A stretch of DNA of 64,000 nucleotides from Lachnospiraceae bacterium (GTDB taxonomy: Bacteria > Bacillota > Clostridia > Lachnospirales > Lachnospiraceae). Made by a program: the position numbers and the translations under genes. How positions within the stretch are numbered: position 1 is the stretch's first letter; every line of letters begins with the position of its first letter. The stretch covers positions 25,396 to 89,395 of the forward strand of contig JAILLY010000092.1 in assembly GCA_024692905.1 (NCBI GenBank), read 5' to 3'. Below are positions 9,195 to 17,910 of this stretch, piece by piece. The notes below the pieces were generated by a model. It saw only the letters and a list, made by a program, of their open reading frames with translations. It was not told where the DNA came from and searched no databases.

Positions 9195-10277
9195 ATGAGG
9201 ACTTATCTTGTTACCGGAGGCGCCGGATTCATCGGCTCAAATTATATTCATTACATGTTCGGAAAATACGGGGATGATATAAGGATCATCAACGTTGATG
9301 CCCTTACCTATGCGGGTAACCTTGAAAACCTCAAGGATGTCGAGGGAAGGTCCAATTACTCGTTTGTCAGGGCCGATATCTGCGACAAGGATGCGATATC
9401 CAAGATATTTGAAGATAACGATATAGACAGGGTAGTGCATTTTGCCGCGGAGAGTCATGTCGACAGGAGTATTAAAAACCCCGAGGTTTTCGTACAGACG
9501 AACGTACTCGGGACCGCGGTCATGTTAAACTGTGCAAAGGCCGCATGGGAGCAGCCCGACGGGAGCTTTAAGGAAGGCAAAAAGTTCCTCCATGTTTCCA
9601 CCGATGAGGTATACGGATCGCTTGATGAAGACGGAGGATATTTCTACGAGACCACGCCGTATTCGCCCCACAGCCCCTATTCATCGAGCAAGGCGGGATC
9701 CGATATGCTCGTAAAGGCATATATGGATACATATAAGTTCCCCGCAAACATCACCAACTGTTCGAACAATTACGGGCCTTACCAGTTCCCCGAGAAGCTG
9801 ATACCGCTCATAATAAACAATGCGTTAAACGGAAAGAAGCTTCCCGTATACGGAGACGGAAAGAATGTCCGCGACTGGCTGTATGTCATGGATCATGCGA
9901 AGGCAATAGATATGGTCCAGGAGAAAGGCAGGCTGTTTGAGACTTATAATATCGGAGGCCATAACGAGAAGCAGAATATCGAGATAATAAACATCATAAT
10001 CGAGACGCTGCTTGAGATGCTTCCCGATTCGGATCCGAGGAAGAAAAATGTTTCAAAGGATCTTATCACCTATGTCGAGGACCGAAAGGGCCATGACAGG
10101 AGATACGCGATCGCCCCGGACAAGATAAAGAAAGAGGTCGGCTGGGAACCCGAGACCATGTTCAAGGACGGCATCCGTCTGACGATAAAATGGTATTTTG
10201 AACATGAGGACTGGATGAAGAACGTTACCAGCGGAGATTATCAGAAATATTATCAGGATATGTATAAGATGTCCTGA
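9195..10277 (+). CDS. rmlB: dTDP-glucose 4,6-dehydratase
   Basis: A 360-residue extended SDR enzyme. It has the NAD-binding [11 protein letters not shown] at residues 8-18, AESHVDRSI (about 85-93), the Thr-Asp-Glu catalytic motif VSTDEVYGS (about 133-141) and YSSSKAGSD (Tyr about 161, Lys about 165). RmlB converts dTDP-glucose to dTDP-4-keto-6-deoxyglucose, the branch point for dTDP-L-rhamnose and for the ketoisomerase product suggested by the cupin fragment at the left edge. It has its own promoter, and rmlA follows after 19 bp. The length matches the family. Confidence 0.95.
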   Translation: MRTYLVTGGAGFIGSNYIHYMFGKYGDDIRIINVDALTYAGNLENLKDVEGRSNYSFVRADICDKDAISKIFEDNDIDRVVHFAAESHVDRSIKNPEVFVQTNVLGTAVMLNCAKAAWEQPDGSFKEGKKFLHVSTDEVYGSLDEDGGYFYETTPYSPHSPYSSSKAGSDMLVKAYMDTYKFPANITNCSNNYGPYQFPEKLIPLIINNALNGKKLPVYGDGKNVRDWLYVMDHAKAIDMVQEKGRLFETYNIGGHNEKQNIEIINIIIETLLEMLPDSDPRKKNVSKDLITYVEDRKGHDRRYAIAPDKIKKEVGWEPETMFKDGIRLTIKWYFEHEDWMKNVTSGDYQKYYQDMYKMS

Positions 10278-10296
10278 GAAAGGAAGGCCGGAACAA

Positions 10297-11166
10297 ATGA
10301 AAGGGATCATTCTCGCCGGAGGCTCCGGTACAAGGCTTTACCCTCTCACAAAGGCAGTATCCAAGCAGATGATGCCGGTATACGACAAGCCGATGATCTA
10401 TTATCCCCTGTCTATACTGATGCTGTCGGGTATCAGGGAAATACTGATCATATCAACCCCGAGGGATCTGCCCATGTTCAGGGAACTGTTCGGAACGGGA
10501 GAGCAGCTCGGGCTTAAGATGGAATATGCGGTCCAGGAGTATCCGAGGGGACTTGCGGATGCATTCATAATAGGTGCCGATTTTATCGGCAGTGACTCTG
10601 TCGCACTGATACTCGGCGACAATATCTTCTACGGCCAGAACTTCTCCGGACTGTTAAGGGAAGTGGCACAAAGGGAAAAGGGAGCCACGATCTTCGGATA
10701 CTATGTAAGGGATCCGAGGGAATACGGAGTTGTTGAGATCGATGAGAACGGCATGGCGGTATCCATAGAGGAGAAGCCCGAAAACCCCAGGTCCAATTAT
10801 GCGGTACCGGGACTGTATTTCTATGACAATGATGTTGTGGAGATCGCAAGGAACGTCAAGCCCTCCGCAAGGGGTGAGATCGAGATAACGAGCATCAATA
10901 ACGAATATCTTTCACGCGGCCAGCTGCATGTCGAGACCCTCGGGCGCGGATTTGCCTGGCTCGATACGGGAAGCCATGATATGCTGCTCGCGGCGGCTGA
11001 CTTTGTAAGCTCCATCCAGAAACGCCAGGGGATGTATGTATCATGCATCGAAGAGATTGCTTTCAGGCGGGGATTTATCTCAAAGGAGCAGCTGCTTGAA
11101 CTTGCCGAGCCGCTCATGAAGACGGAATACGGAAGATATCTTAAGGAAGTTGCAAACGGTTTATAG
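10297..11166 (+). CDS. rmlA: Glucose-1-phosphate thymidylyltransferase
   Basis: A 289-residue nucleotidyltransferase of the short RmlA type. It shows the N-terminal signature [11 protein letters not shown] (residues 8-18), [16 protein letters not shown] (24-39), GDNIFYG (about 108-114), EEKP (about 157) and the C-terminal TGSHDML. It forms dTDP-glucose from dTTP and glucose-1-phosphate, and the family is usually feedback-inhibited by dTDP-rhamnose. Glucose-1-phosphate would be supplied by the phosphoglucomutase at 26826 in the same locus. SD AAGGAAGG-like precedes the ATG. Confidence 0.95.
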   Translation: MKGIILAGGSGTRLYPLTKAVSKQMMPVYDKPMIYYPLSILMLSGIREILIISTPRDLPMFRELFGTGEQLGLKMEYAVQEYPRGLADAFIIGADFIGSDSVALILGDNIFYGQNFSGLLREVAQREKGATIFGYYVRDPREYGVVEIDENGMAVSIEEKPENPRSNYAVPGLYFYDNDVVEIARNVKPSARGEIEITSINNEYLSRGQLHVETLGRGFAWLDTGSHDMLLAAADFVSSIQKRQGMYVSCIEEIAFRRGFISKEQLLELAEPLMKTEYGRYLKEVANGL

Positions 11167-11193
11167 TTTCAAGGGGAGAATAAGGGGAGAACA

Positions 11194-14100
11194 ATGAAGA
11201 ATAATAAGGATAAGCAAAACGGTAAGAAGGCCGTCACATGCACACCCGTAGACTGGGAGGATTACAGGATACGTAAGGATGCAAAGAGCGGATCGAAAAA
11301 GGACAGGCGCGAACAGGGAACGCCTGAGGTCGGAAAAAAGTGGGCCATCGAGAATGATGAAGATCTAAGGAAGTCCCGGGCCAAGGATAATGCAAACGGC
11401 ACAAAGGATGCCGCACCCGGACCCGTAAGTGCGGGAAACGGAGCAGGACCTGCGGACGTGGCAATGTCCGACAGCCCCGATAAGAAGCCGTCCAGGAAAA
11501 AGTCACTCAATGCCAAGCTTAACGAACTCGGCAACAGCAACTGGGTAAGCACGGGAAACTTCAGGCATGAGGACGGTACCTCGGTAAGGGAGGCCGACCG
11601 TCTTGAGGATAAGATCATAAACGAGGCGGCAGGTACTCAGGATGAATTTCTCAAAAATGCGATGAAGGTCGTAAGCGATGCCCTTAAAGAAGGCGGCACG
11701 GAGACTGCGGAAGCTCCGGGTGTGCCGGGTAACGATACTTTTGAGATACCAAAGCTTGACATACATTTCGGAGATACGGCCGAACTTAAGGATATAAGTT
11801 CCGAGATCGAAACGATCAGGAAGGCCAATATCGACAAGATAGTAAAGGAACGTGATCTTGAAGCGGCGATAGAGAAGCAGACATCAAAGGAGATCACGGA
11901 GGAAGACGAACTAAAGAAGCTTAAAAAGGAACTGTCGCAGGCCAAGAAGAAGTCTTCATCAGGAAAGAAGTCCTCAAAGAACGCCGAAGGAAAGACATCC
12001 GGAAAGAAGAAGACCAAAGAGGCGGAAGAAAAGATCTTCATCCGCTCGGAAGAGGTTGGAAAGGAAAAGAAGTCATCTTCGGCTTCCGGTGCATCCGCAG
12101 CAAAAAACGGCAAGGCAGCAAAGGCACAGGCAGGATCCTCAAAAGGCAAGAGTGCAAAGTCATCAGGCAAGAAGGCCGCAGTCTCAGCGGCAGCATCCGG
12201 TAAGTCCAAAAGGAATGCAAAGAATGCAGGAGCCGGTCATACCGGGCCCCGTACGGGTGCCAAAAGAAGCGGAGCCAAGGGTCCCGGCAGGGATGCGGGC
12301 CCGAGTGATTTTCGTAAAAGATCGGCCGACTGGAAGGATGAGAAGACCCTTAAGAAGGGCGAACGCATCAGCCTCATAAAGGAAAAGAAGGCTGCATTCA
12401 AGACAAGGATTAAGAATATAACACCGCTTCAGTGGTCGATCGCGGGCATGGCACTCGTAATATTCATAACCGCGATAATGACGAGTGCGGTATATGCAAA
12501 TTACCAGGGCGAGCAGAACAAGGCATCGGCACTTGCAAGCCTTGGCAGGTATAACGAGGATGACAGTTACGCATCCGCAGTCGAATCGGTAACGAGCGAG
12601 ATGCTCCCCGAGGCGGCAAGCGAGCCTGAGGAGGTCGTGGCCAAGGCATTGTCACTTGAGATGTCATCGGTCGAGAAGGACCTTAAGATAAGGCTGATAG
12701 ATGAAGAAGATACGCTCGTTAAGGATATCGACTGGAGCGTCACCGTTTCCAAGGAAGACTCCGAGGAAGGCGATGTTTACGATGACGACGACAAGGACGG
12801 CACCATATATATTACCGACATCGCAGCCGGTGATTATTCGGTTACATTGAACCCGAGCGATTCTCTTGCGGATTATATCCTTCCGCAGGAAAAGCAGCTT
12901 GTATCGGTCAAGGCGGCCATAGAATACAAGGTCATCGCAAACATCAAAGACGAGATAAAGTCGGAAAAAGAAGTAAATGTCGCACTCGAGGATCCCAACG
13001 GCAATCAGGCTGCCGACGTGGAGACCGGAACCGCACTTACGGATACCGTGGAGTGGTGTGAATCCACGAAGACCGCAAGCGGCGAGGAATATGTGGAGGC
13101 AACTCCCGATATATCCAAGACAGCAGCAAGCGTAAGGGATAAGCACAGCCTGCTCACGGCTCTTAAGAAGATGAGCGGTACTCCCGGAATGCCCGTTCCC
13201 GGAGTTTCGGCACTCGGCTTTACGTTCACCCCGGGATTTACGGTGGCAGAGAGTGAAGTTGAGGTAGAGATACCGGTAGAAGAGCCCGTGGAAACCGAGT
13301 CAAGCTTAAGCATCAGGGGTGCCGGTACGATAAAGGTCGGAGAGAGCATTACGCTCACGGCAGATCTTAAGCCAAGCGACGCAAAGGTCGAAGACTGGTG
13401 GACAAATGCAGACGGCATCGTTGAGATATCCAAAAACGGAAACGACTGTACCGTAAAGGGCATTGCCGAAGGCAGTGTTGAGATATCCGCAAAGGGCACC
13501 AACAATGTTACCTCATCCGTGACGGTCAAGGTAGGAGGTTCCTCGGCTTCCCAGGAAGCGGGATTATCGATATCGGGGCCCGGATCCGTAGCGGTGGGTT
13601 CTTCCATAAAGATCACGGCCAAATGTACTCCGAGCGATGCGACCGTAACATGGAGCATCAGTGATATAGGGCTTGTATCGCTTAAGGATAATAACGACAA
13701 TACCTGTACGTTGACCGGTAACGGCAACGGCAAGGTGACTCTTACCGCAAGCTGTTCAAACGGCAAGACGACCACGATGGATATAACCGTCGGTTCATCG
13801 TCTTCATCCGGTGATACCGGAAATTACAGTGACAGTGCGCAGATATATGATTCAAACAAGAACCCGCTGTATGTAAAGGATGATGCGTCAGGCTACAGGC
13901 TTGCAAATTACGGTGATTACAAGAGCGGCAACTACTCGAAGTTCTACCGCAAGCAGGAAGGATACCTGTATACGGGTTGGCAGAATATAGACGGAAGGAC
14001 CTATTATTACAAGAGTGATCACACCTACGTCACCGGAGAACAGGTCATCCAGGGTATCAAGTACAGCTTCGGATCTGACGGCATACTCTCGACCGGTACC

Positions 14101-14700
14101 GGAACGCTCGGTATTGACGTTTCGAAGTATCAGCCGAATATCAACTGGTCGGCCGTCAAGGCTTCCGGCGTAAATTACGCCATCATCCGCTGCGGATACA
14201 GGGGAGCAAGTACGGGAGCGCTCATCCAGGATCCTTACTTCGTATCCCATATTAAGGGTGCCAAGGCAGCGGGCCTTAAGGTCGGAGTATACTTCTTCAC
14301 CACGGCACTCAATGAGACGGAGGCTGTCGAAGAGGCAAGTATGTGTGCCGCGCTGTGTTCCGGATATGGCATCAACTACCCGATATTCATTGACTGTGAG
14401 CCCAGTTCGAGACCGGGATATAATTCACTGTCGGCATCCGAAAGAACAGCGATAATCAGGGCATTCTGCTCGACTATCAAGTCGGCCGGATATACACCGG
14501 GCGTATATGCAAACAAGACCTGGCTCACGGAGAAGATAAATGCCTCCGCTCTGTCGGGCTGCAAGATCTGGCTTGCGCAGTACAACGCAGCCGGCCCTAC
14601 ATATTCGGGACGTTACGATATCTGGCAGTATACTTCCAAGGGTCATGTTGACGGTATCCCCGGCAATGTGGATATGAACCAGAGCTTCCTTGGATACTAA
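11194..14700 (+). CDS. Membrane-anchored cell-wall protein with Lys/Ser-rich cytoplasmic region, Big2 repeats and C-terminal GH25 lysozyme domain
   Basis: A 1168-residue protein of unusual architecture. Residues about 1-410 are hydrophilic and low-complexity, with a Lys/Ser/Ala/Gly-rich stretch at about 235-370. One membrane segment lies at about 412-435 (WSIAGMALVIFITAIM), so the basic half should be cytoplasmic and the rest extracellular. Then come an acidic/threonine-rich region, two Ig-like Big2 repeats (about 700-785 and 788-870), a Tyr/Gly-rich wall-binding-like repeat (about 905-968), and a GH25 domain (about 970-1168) with GIDVSKYQ, the FIDCEP acidic pair (about 1064) and DIWQY. GH25 enzymes cleave the MurNAc-GlcNAc bond. 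It sits between rmlA and rmlC, suggesting a link between rhamnose polymer and peptidoglycan. Confidence 0.85.
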   Translation: MKNNKDKQNGKKAVTCTPVDWEDYRIRKDAKSGSKKDRREQGTPEVGKKWAIENDEDLRKSRAKDNANGTKDAAPGPVSAGNGAGPADVAMSDSPDKKPSRKKSLNAKLNELGNSNWVSTGNFRHEDGTSVREADRLEDKIINEAAGTQDEFLKNAMKVVSDALKEGGTETAEAPGVPGNDTFEIPKLDIHFGDTAELKDISSEIETIRKANIDKIVKERDLEAAIEKQTSKEITEEDELKKLKKELSQAKKKSSSGKKSSKNAEGKTSGKKKTKEAEEKIFIRSEEVGKEKKSSSASGASAAKNGKAAKAQAGSSKGKSAKSSGKKAAVSAAASGKSKRNAKNAGAGHTGPRTGAKRSGAKGPGRDAGPSDFRKRSADWKDEKTLKKGERISLIKEKKAAFKTRIKNITPLQWSIAGMALVIFITAIMTSAVYANYQGEQNKASALASLGRYNEDDSYASAVESVTSEMLPEAASEPEEVVAKALSLEMSSVEKDLKIRLIDEEDTLVKDIDWSVTVSKEDSEEGDVYDDDDKDGTIYITDIAAGDYSVTLNPSDSLADYILPQEKQLVSVKAAIEYKVIANIKDEIKSEKEVNVALEDPNGNQAADVETGTALTDTVEWCESTKTASGEEYVEATPDISKTAASVRDKHSLLTALKKMSGTPGMPVPGVSALGFTFTPGFTVAESEVEVEIPVEEPVETESSLSIRGAGTIKVGESITLTADLKPSDAKVEDWWTNADGIVEISKNGNDCTVKGIAEGSVEISAKGTNNVTSSVTVKVGGSSASQEAGLSISGPGSVAVGSSIKITAKCTPSDATVTWSISDIGLVSLKDNNDNTCTLTGNGNGKVTLTASCSNGKTTTMDITVGSSSSSGDTGNYSDSAQIYDSNKNPLYVKDDASGYRLANYGDYKSGNYSKFYRKQEGYLYTGWQNIDGRTYYYKSDHTYVTGEQVIQGIKYSFGSDGILSTGTGTLGIDVSKYQPNINWSAVKASGVNYAIIRCGYRGASTGALIQDPYFVSHIKGAKAAGLKVGVYFFTTALNETEAVEEASMCAALCSGYGINYPIFIDCEPSSRPGYNSLSASERTAIIRAFCSTIKSAGYTPGVYANKTWLTEKINASALSGCKIWLAQYNAAGPTYSGRYDIWQYTSKGHVDGIPGNVDMNQSFLGY

Positions 14701-14745
14701 GGCAATAAAGGCGATGAGCCAAATAATACAAACAAAGGAAAAGAA

Positions 14746-15294
14746 ATGAGCAAAATAACAGTCGAAACCACACCCATTGAAGGCCTTAAGATCATTACCC
14801 CCACTGTTTTCGGAGATAAGCGCGGGTACTTCATGGAAACCTATAACCGGAATGACTTTACCGAGGCGGGCATCGATCTTGACTTCGTTCAGGACAATCA
14901 GTCAGCCTCAAGGAAGGGAGTTTTAAGGGGACTTCATTTTCAGATAAACCATCCCCAGGATAAGCTTGTAAGAGTCATCCGCGGCGAAGTGTTCGATGTG
15001 GTCGTTGACTTAAGGAAGGGCTCAAAGACATACGGACAGTGGTACGGGATAAGGCTTTCGGAAGAGAACAAGAAGATGTTCCTCATACCCAAGGGTTTTG
15101 CGCACGGTTTCCTCGTACTGTCGGATTATGCGGAATTTACTTATAAATGTACTGACTTCTATCATCCCGGGGATGAAGGCGGGATAATCTGGAACGATCC
15201 CGATATAGGCATAGACTGGCCGATCCCCGAGGATACGGAACTCATCATTTCGGATAAGGATACGGTATGGCCGTCATTCAAGGAAGTCAGATAG
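14746..15294 (+). CDS. rmlC: dTDP-4-dehydrorhamnose 3,5-epimerase
   Basis: A 182-residue cupin enzyme. The motifs GDKRGYFMETYN (about 22-33), DNQSASRKGVLRGLHFQ (about 49-65; catalytic His in GLHFQ) and the C-terminal region with ECxD-like acidic residues match RmlC, which epimerises dTDP-4-keto-6-deoxyglucose at C3 and C5. The family's usual length is 180-190. SD AAGGAAAAG precedes the ATG. rmlD, which would complete dTDP-L-rhamnose synthesis, is not in this window, so the reductase must be encoded elsewhere or the pathway ends differently. Confidence 0.93.
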   Translation: MSKITVETTPIEGLKIITPTVFGDKRGYFMETYNRNDFTEAGIDLDFVQDNQSASRKGVLRGLHFQINHPQDKLVRVIRGEVFDVVVDLRKGSKTYGQWYGIRLSEENKKMFLIPKGFAHGFLVLSDYAEFTYKCTDFYHPGDEGGIIWNDPDIGIDWPIPEDTELIISDKDTVWPSFKEVR

Positions 15295-15305
15295 CAGGAG
15301 TTTAA

Positions 15306-16295
15306 ATGTCACGAAAGAAGAAGCTGATCGCGGCCGTATCAGCGGCTGTACTTGCGCTCAATCTGTATATAATATTGCATCATAATCCCTTGGCGGATAA
15401 ATCGCAGGAAATCATCAAAAAGGTGATCTCCTGCGTTATTCTGGAGGGATTTTATATTGTTTTCCTTAAGATGTATGACAAGATAGTCATACTTCCCAAG
15501 GAATTGTATCAGAACAGGAAACTCATATGGAAGCTTGCAAAGAACGATTTCAAGACCAAATATGCAGGTTCCTATTTTGGTATTTTCTGGGCATTTGTCC
15601 CGCCGGTGGTGACCGTTCTGCTTTACTGGTTCGTATTCGGTGTCGTGATGCCCAACCGTGCCACGAATATAAGGGGTGATATGGAACTGCCGTATATCCT
15701 GTGGCTTATAGTCGGCATAGTTCCGTGGTTCTATTTTTCGGAAGCCATCTCGGGAGGTACGAACGCTCTGCTTGAATACAATTACCTCGTGAAAAAGGTC
15801 GTGTTCAAGATAAGCATACTCCCGATAATCAAGATAGTTTCGGCTCTTTTCGTCCATATATTTTTCATATGCTTTACGCTCATCCTGTTGGCGTGCTACG
15901 GTTATTATCCCGACCTGTTTACGCTGCAGCTTATCTATTATTCGTTCTGTCTTTTCGTATTCGTTCTGGGATTAAGTTACGTTACATGTTCGCTCATCGT
16001 ATTTTTCAGGGATCTCGGGCAGATGATCGCGATCGCCCTCCAGGTTGGGATATGGGCAACGCCCATACTCTGGAACCTGCACCTTCTTGATAATAAGCCG
16101 GTCATAAGGTTTATCATAAAGCTGAATCCGATGACCTATATAGTTGAGGGATACAGAGGTGCGATCTTTGATAAGCTCTGCTTCTGGGAGACCTTTTATT
16201 CGACCGCGTATTTCTGGATACTCACGGCCTGCACCTTTGCCTTCGGAGCCATAGTCTTCAAACGTCTGAAGGTCCACTTCGCGGACGTGCTGTAG
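15306..16295 (+). CDS. wzm: ABC-2 type polysaccharide export permease (Wzm/TagG-like) with extra N-terminal segment
   Basis: A 329-residue permease. The core from about residue 66 (KELYQNRKLIWKLAKNDFKTKYAGS) through six membrane segments is the ABC2_membrane fold used to export O-antigen, teichoic acid and related chains with an ATPase partner (the gene at 16633). About 60 residues before this core are unusual: two hydrophobic stretches (about 7-26 and 38-55) that ordinary family members lack. The start at 15306 has an AGGAG 5 bp upstream; an internal ATG at 15471 would give the canonical length but lacks a good SD. Its stop codon lies within the closing stem of the structured element at 16292. 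Confidence 0.88.
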   Translation: MSRKKKLIAAVSAAVLALNLYIILHHNPLADKSQEIIKKVISCVILEGFYIVFLKMYDKIVILPKELYQNRKLIWKLAKNDFKTKYAGSYFGIFWAFVPPVVTVLLYWFVFGVVMPNRATNIRGDMELPYILWLIVGIVPWFYFSEAISGGTNALLEYNYLVKKVVFKISILPIIKIVSALFVHIFFICFTLILLACYGYYPDLFTLQLIYYSFCLFVFVLGLSYVTCSLIVFFRDLGQMIAIALQVGIWATPILWNLHLLDNKPVIRFIIKLNPMTYIVEGYRGAIFDKLCFWETFYSTAYFWILTACTFAFGAIVFKRLKVHFADVL

Positions 16296-16456
16296 TAAGT
16301 CCCGGCAAGCATACAGGCATATGTCATGCTTGCATGAACATATGCATGTATATTTGCCGGGCAGAGCATCATAAGCAACAAAGCCCGCAGGGCGGGTTGC
16401 GCATGATGCTCGGGATTGCGGGAGTGCGAAGCACGGAGCAATCCCGGACTTACTAC
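16292..16456 (+). repeat. Structured element E1 (closing stem plus three hairpins) between wzm and wzt
   Basis: Closing stem GTAGTAAGT (16292-16300) with ACTTACTAC (16448-16456), perfect 9 bp, containing the wzm stop codon. Inside lie three hairpins in a row. Hairpin 1, 16301-16361, has base CCCGGCAA/TTGCCGGG. Hairpin 2, 16364-16411, has GAGCATCAT/ATGATGCTC, an AA/GC internal loop, then GCAAC/GTTGC. Hairpin 3, 16412-16445, has GGGATTGC/GCAATCCC enclosing GGGA-GTGC-GAA-GCAC-GGA. Elements E2 (59537) and E3 (63651) share size, layout and loop residues but not stem sequences. No convincing coding region lies in this 337-bp gap. Nature (RNA structure or mobile DNA) is inferred. Confidence 0.75.
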
Positions 16457-16591
16457 AAAAAAGAGCAAGGATTAAGTATTGCGGGAGTGCGAAGCACGGA
16501 GCAATCCCGGACTTACTACAAAAAAGAGCAAGGATTAAGTATTGCGGGAGTGCGAAGCACGGAGCAATCCCGGACTTACTACAAAAAGAGT
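16415..16591 (+). repeat. Three tandem 63-bp units derived from the 3' part of element E1
   Basis: Units begin at 16415, 16478 and 16541, each starting ATTGCGGGAG and each carrying hairpin 3 plus the ACTTACTAC right arm; the third degenerates after about 16587. The period of 63 is a multiple of three, which keeps a spurious frame open across the array. The units are contiguous without spacers, so this is not a CRISPR array. Slippage or unequal exchange is the likely origin. Confidence 0.9.
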
Positions 16592-16632
16592 AATATTAGT
16601 AAGTAATATAAGTAATATATGAAGAGGAAACC

Positions 16633-17910
16633 ATGGAAGAAAACTCTAAGGTTGCGATAAGCGTCAGCCACCTCTCAAAAATCTATAAGCTCTACGACAG
16701 GAACAGGGACCGTCTTAAGGAGGCGCTCCATCTTTCGAAGAACATAAACGTAAGGGAGCATTATGCCCTGAACGATGTCAGTCTTACCGTGAATACGGGC
16801 GAGACCGTGGGCATTATAGGCACGAACGGTTCGGGTAAGTCCACCATACTTAAGATTATAACCGGTGTCTTAAATCCGAGCGCAGGCGAGGTTAATATAA
16901 ACGGAAGGATATCTGCCCTTCTTGAACTCGGTGCCGGCTTCAATATGGAATTTACGGGTATTGAAAACATATATCTTAACGGAACGATGATCGGTTTTTC
17001 CGAGGAGGAGATCGATGCAAGGCTCCAGGATATACTTGACTTTGCCGATATAGGCGATTTCGTATATCAGAAGGTCAAGACGTATTCGAGCGGTATGTTC
17101 GTGCGTCTTGCGTTTGCGGTCGCCATAAACATAGATCCCGAAATACTCATTGTCGATGAGGCGCTGTCCGTGGGTGATGTATTCTTCCAGAACAAGTGCT
17201 ACCGTAAGTTTGAGGAGTTTAAGAAACAGGGCAAGACGATCCTGTTCGTAAGCCATGACTTATCATCCATAAGCAAGTACTGCGACAGAGTGGTCCTTTT
17301 GGAAAAGGGCGTTAAGATCGGTGAGGGCGCTCCCAAAGAGATAATCGACATGTATAAAAAGGTGCTCGTCGGCCAGCTTGATAAAGAATCAAACACCTTA
17401 AAGAGCGCCGAAATAAACAAGGGCGAAAAATGGAAGGACCGTATGCAGCTTAATCCCAACAAGGATGAGTACGGCAGCGGTCTTGCGGAGTTTGAGGACT
17501 TCTGCGCATACGACAAGGCGGGAGTCATAACCAATACGATAATCAAAGGCGAGGAATTCACGGTCAAGGTCAAGGTGCGTTTCTTCGAGACCATCCAGGA
17601 TCCCATTTTTGCGGTATCTTTTAAGAATATGCAGGGTACCGAGATAACGGGAACCAATACGATGTTTGAGAAGATAACCACGGGTACGCCCGGAAAGGGT
17701 GACGTGATGGTGGCAACCTTTACCCAGAACATGAGCCTTCAGGGCGGTGAATACCTGATATCCTTAGGCTGTGTCGGATACAGGGAGGGAGAGTTCACCG
17801 TATATCACAGGCTTTATGATGTGTTCAACCTGACTGTTATATCCTCCAAGAATACTACCGGTTTTTATGATATGGACAGTATAGTAACGGTTAGCGGGGT
17901 GGAAGAATGA
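16633..17910 (+). CDS. wzt: ABC exporter ATPase with C-terminal carbohydrate-binding-like domain (Wzt)
   Basis: A 425-residue protein. The nucleotide-binding domain (about 1-240) has Walker A GTNGSGKST (about 62-70), the YSSGM signature variant typical of Wzt/TagH, Walker B ILIVDEALSVGD (about 175) and the switch SHD (about 210). A beta-rich C-terminal domain (about 265-425) corresponds to the Wzt domain that in known systems recognises the chemically modified chain end. The presence of that domain plus the WbdD-like gene immediately downstream (ATGA overlap) argues for export of a chain-terminated polymer. SD GAGGAAA lies 5 bp before the ATG. Confidence 0.92.
   Translation: MEENSKVAISVSHLSKIYKLYDRNRDRLKEALHLSKNINVREHYALNDVSLTVNTGETVGIIGTNGSGKSTILKIITGVLNPSAGEVNINGRISALLELGAGFNMEFTGIENIYLNGTMIGFSEEEIDARLQDILDFADIGDFVYQKVKTYSSGMFVRLAFAVAINIDPEILIVDEALSVGDVFFQNKCYRKFEEFKKQGKTILFVSHDLSSISKYCDRVVLLEKGVKIGEGAPKEIIDMYKKVLVGQLDKESNTLKSAEINKGEKWKDRMQLNPNKDEYGSGLAEFEDFCAYDKAGVITNTIIKGEEFTVKVKVRFFETIQDPIFAVSFKNMQGTEITGTNTMFEKITTGTPGKGDVMVATFTQNMSLQGGEYLISLGCVGYREGEFTVYHRLYDVFNLTVISSKNTTGFYDMDSIVTVSGVEE

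Noticed and set aside
11637..12209. Long antisense frames opposite the GH25 protein (also 13005-13775)
   Set aside because: They mirror the low-complexity Lys/Ser codons of the real gene, are rich in Ser/Phe/Ala without recognisable domains, and have no SD or promoter.
16415..16591. Possible CRISPR array
   Set aside because: Units are contiguous and identical with no unique spacers, and no cas genes are present.
16334..16606. Open frame of 90 codons containing a repeated peptide
   Set aside because: It is generated by the 63-bp tandem units, whose period is a multiple of three; there is no SD, and the DNA is explained as structured repeat.
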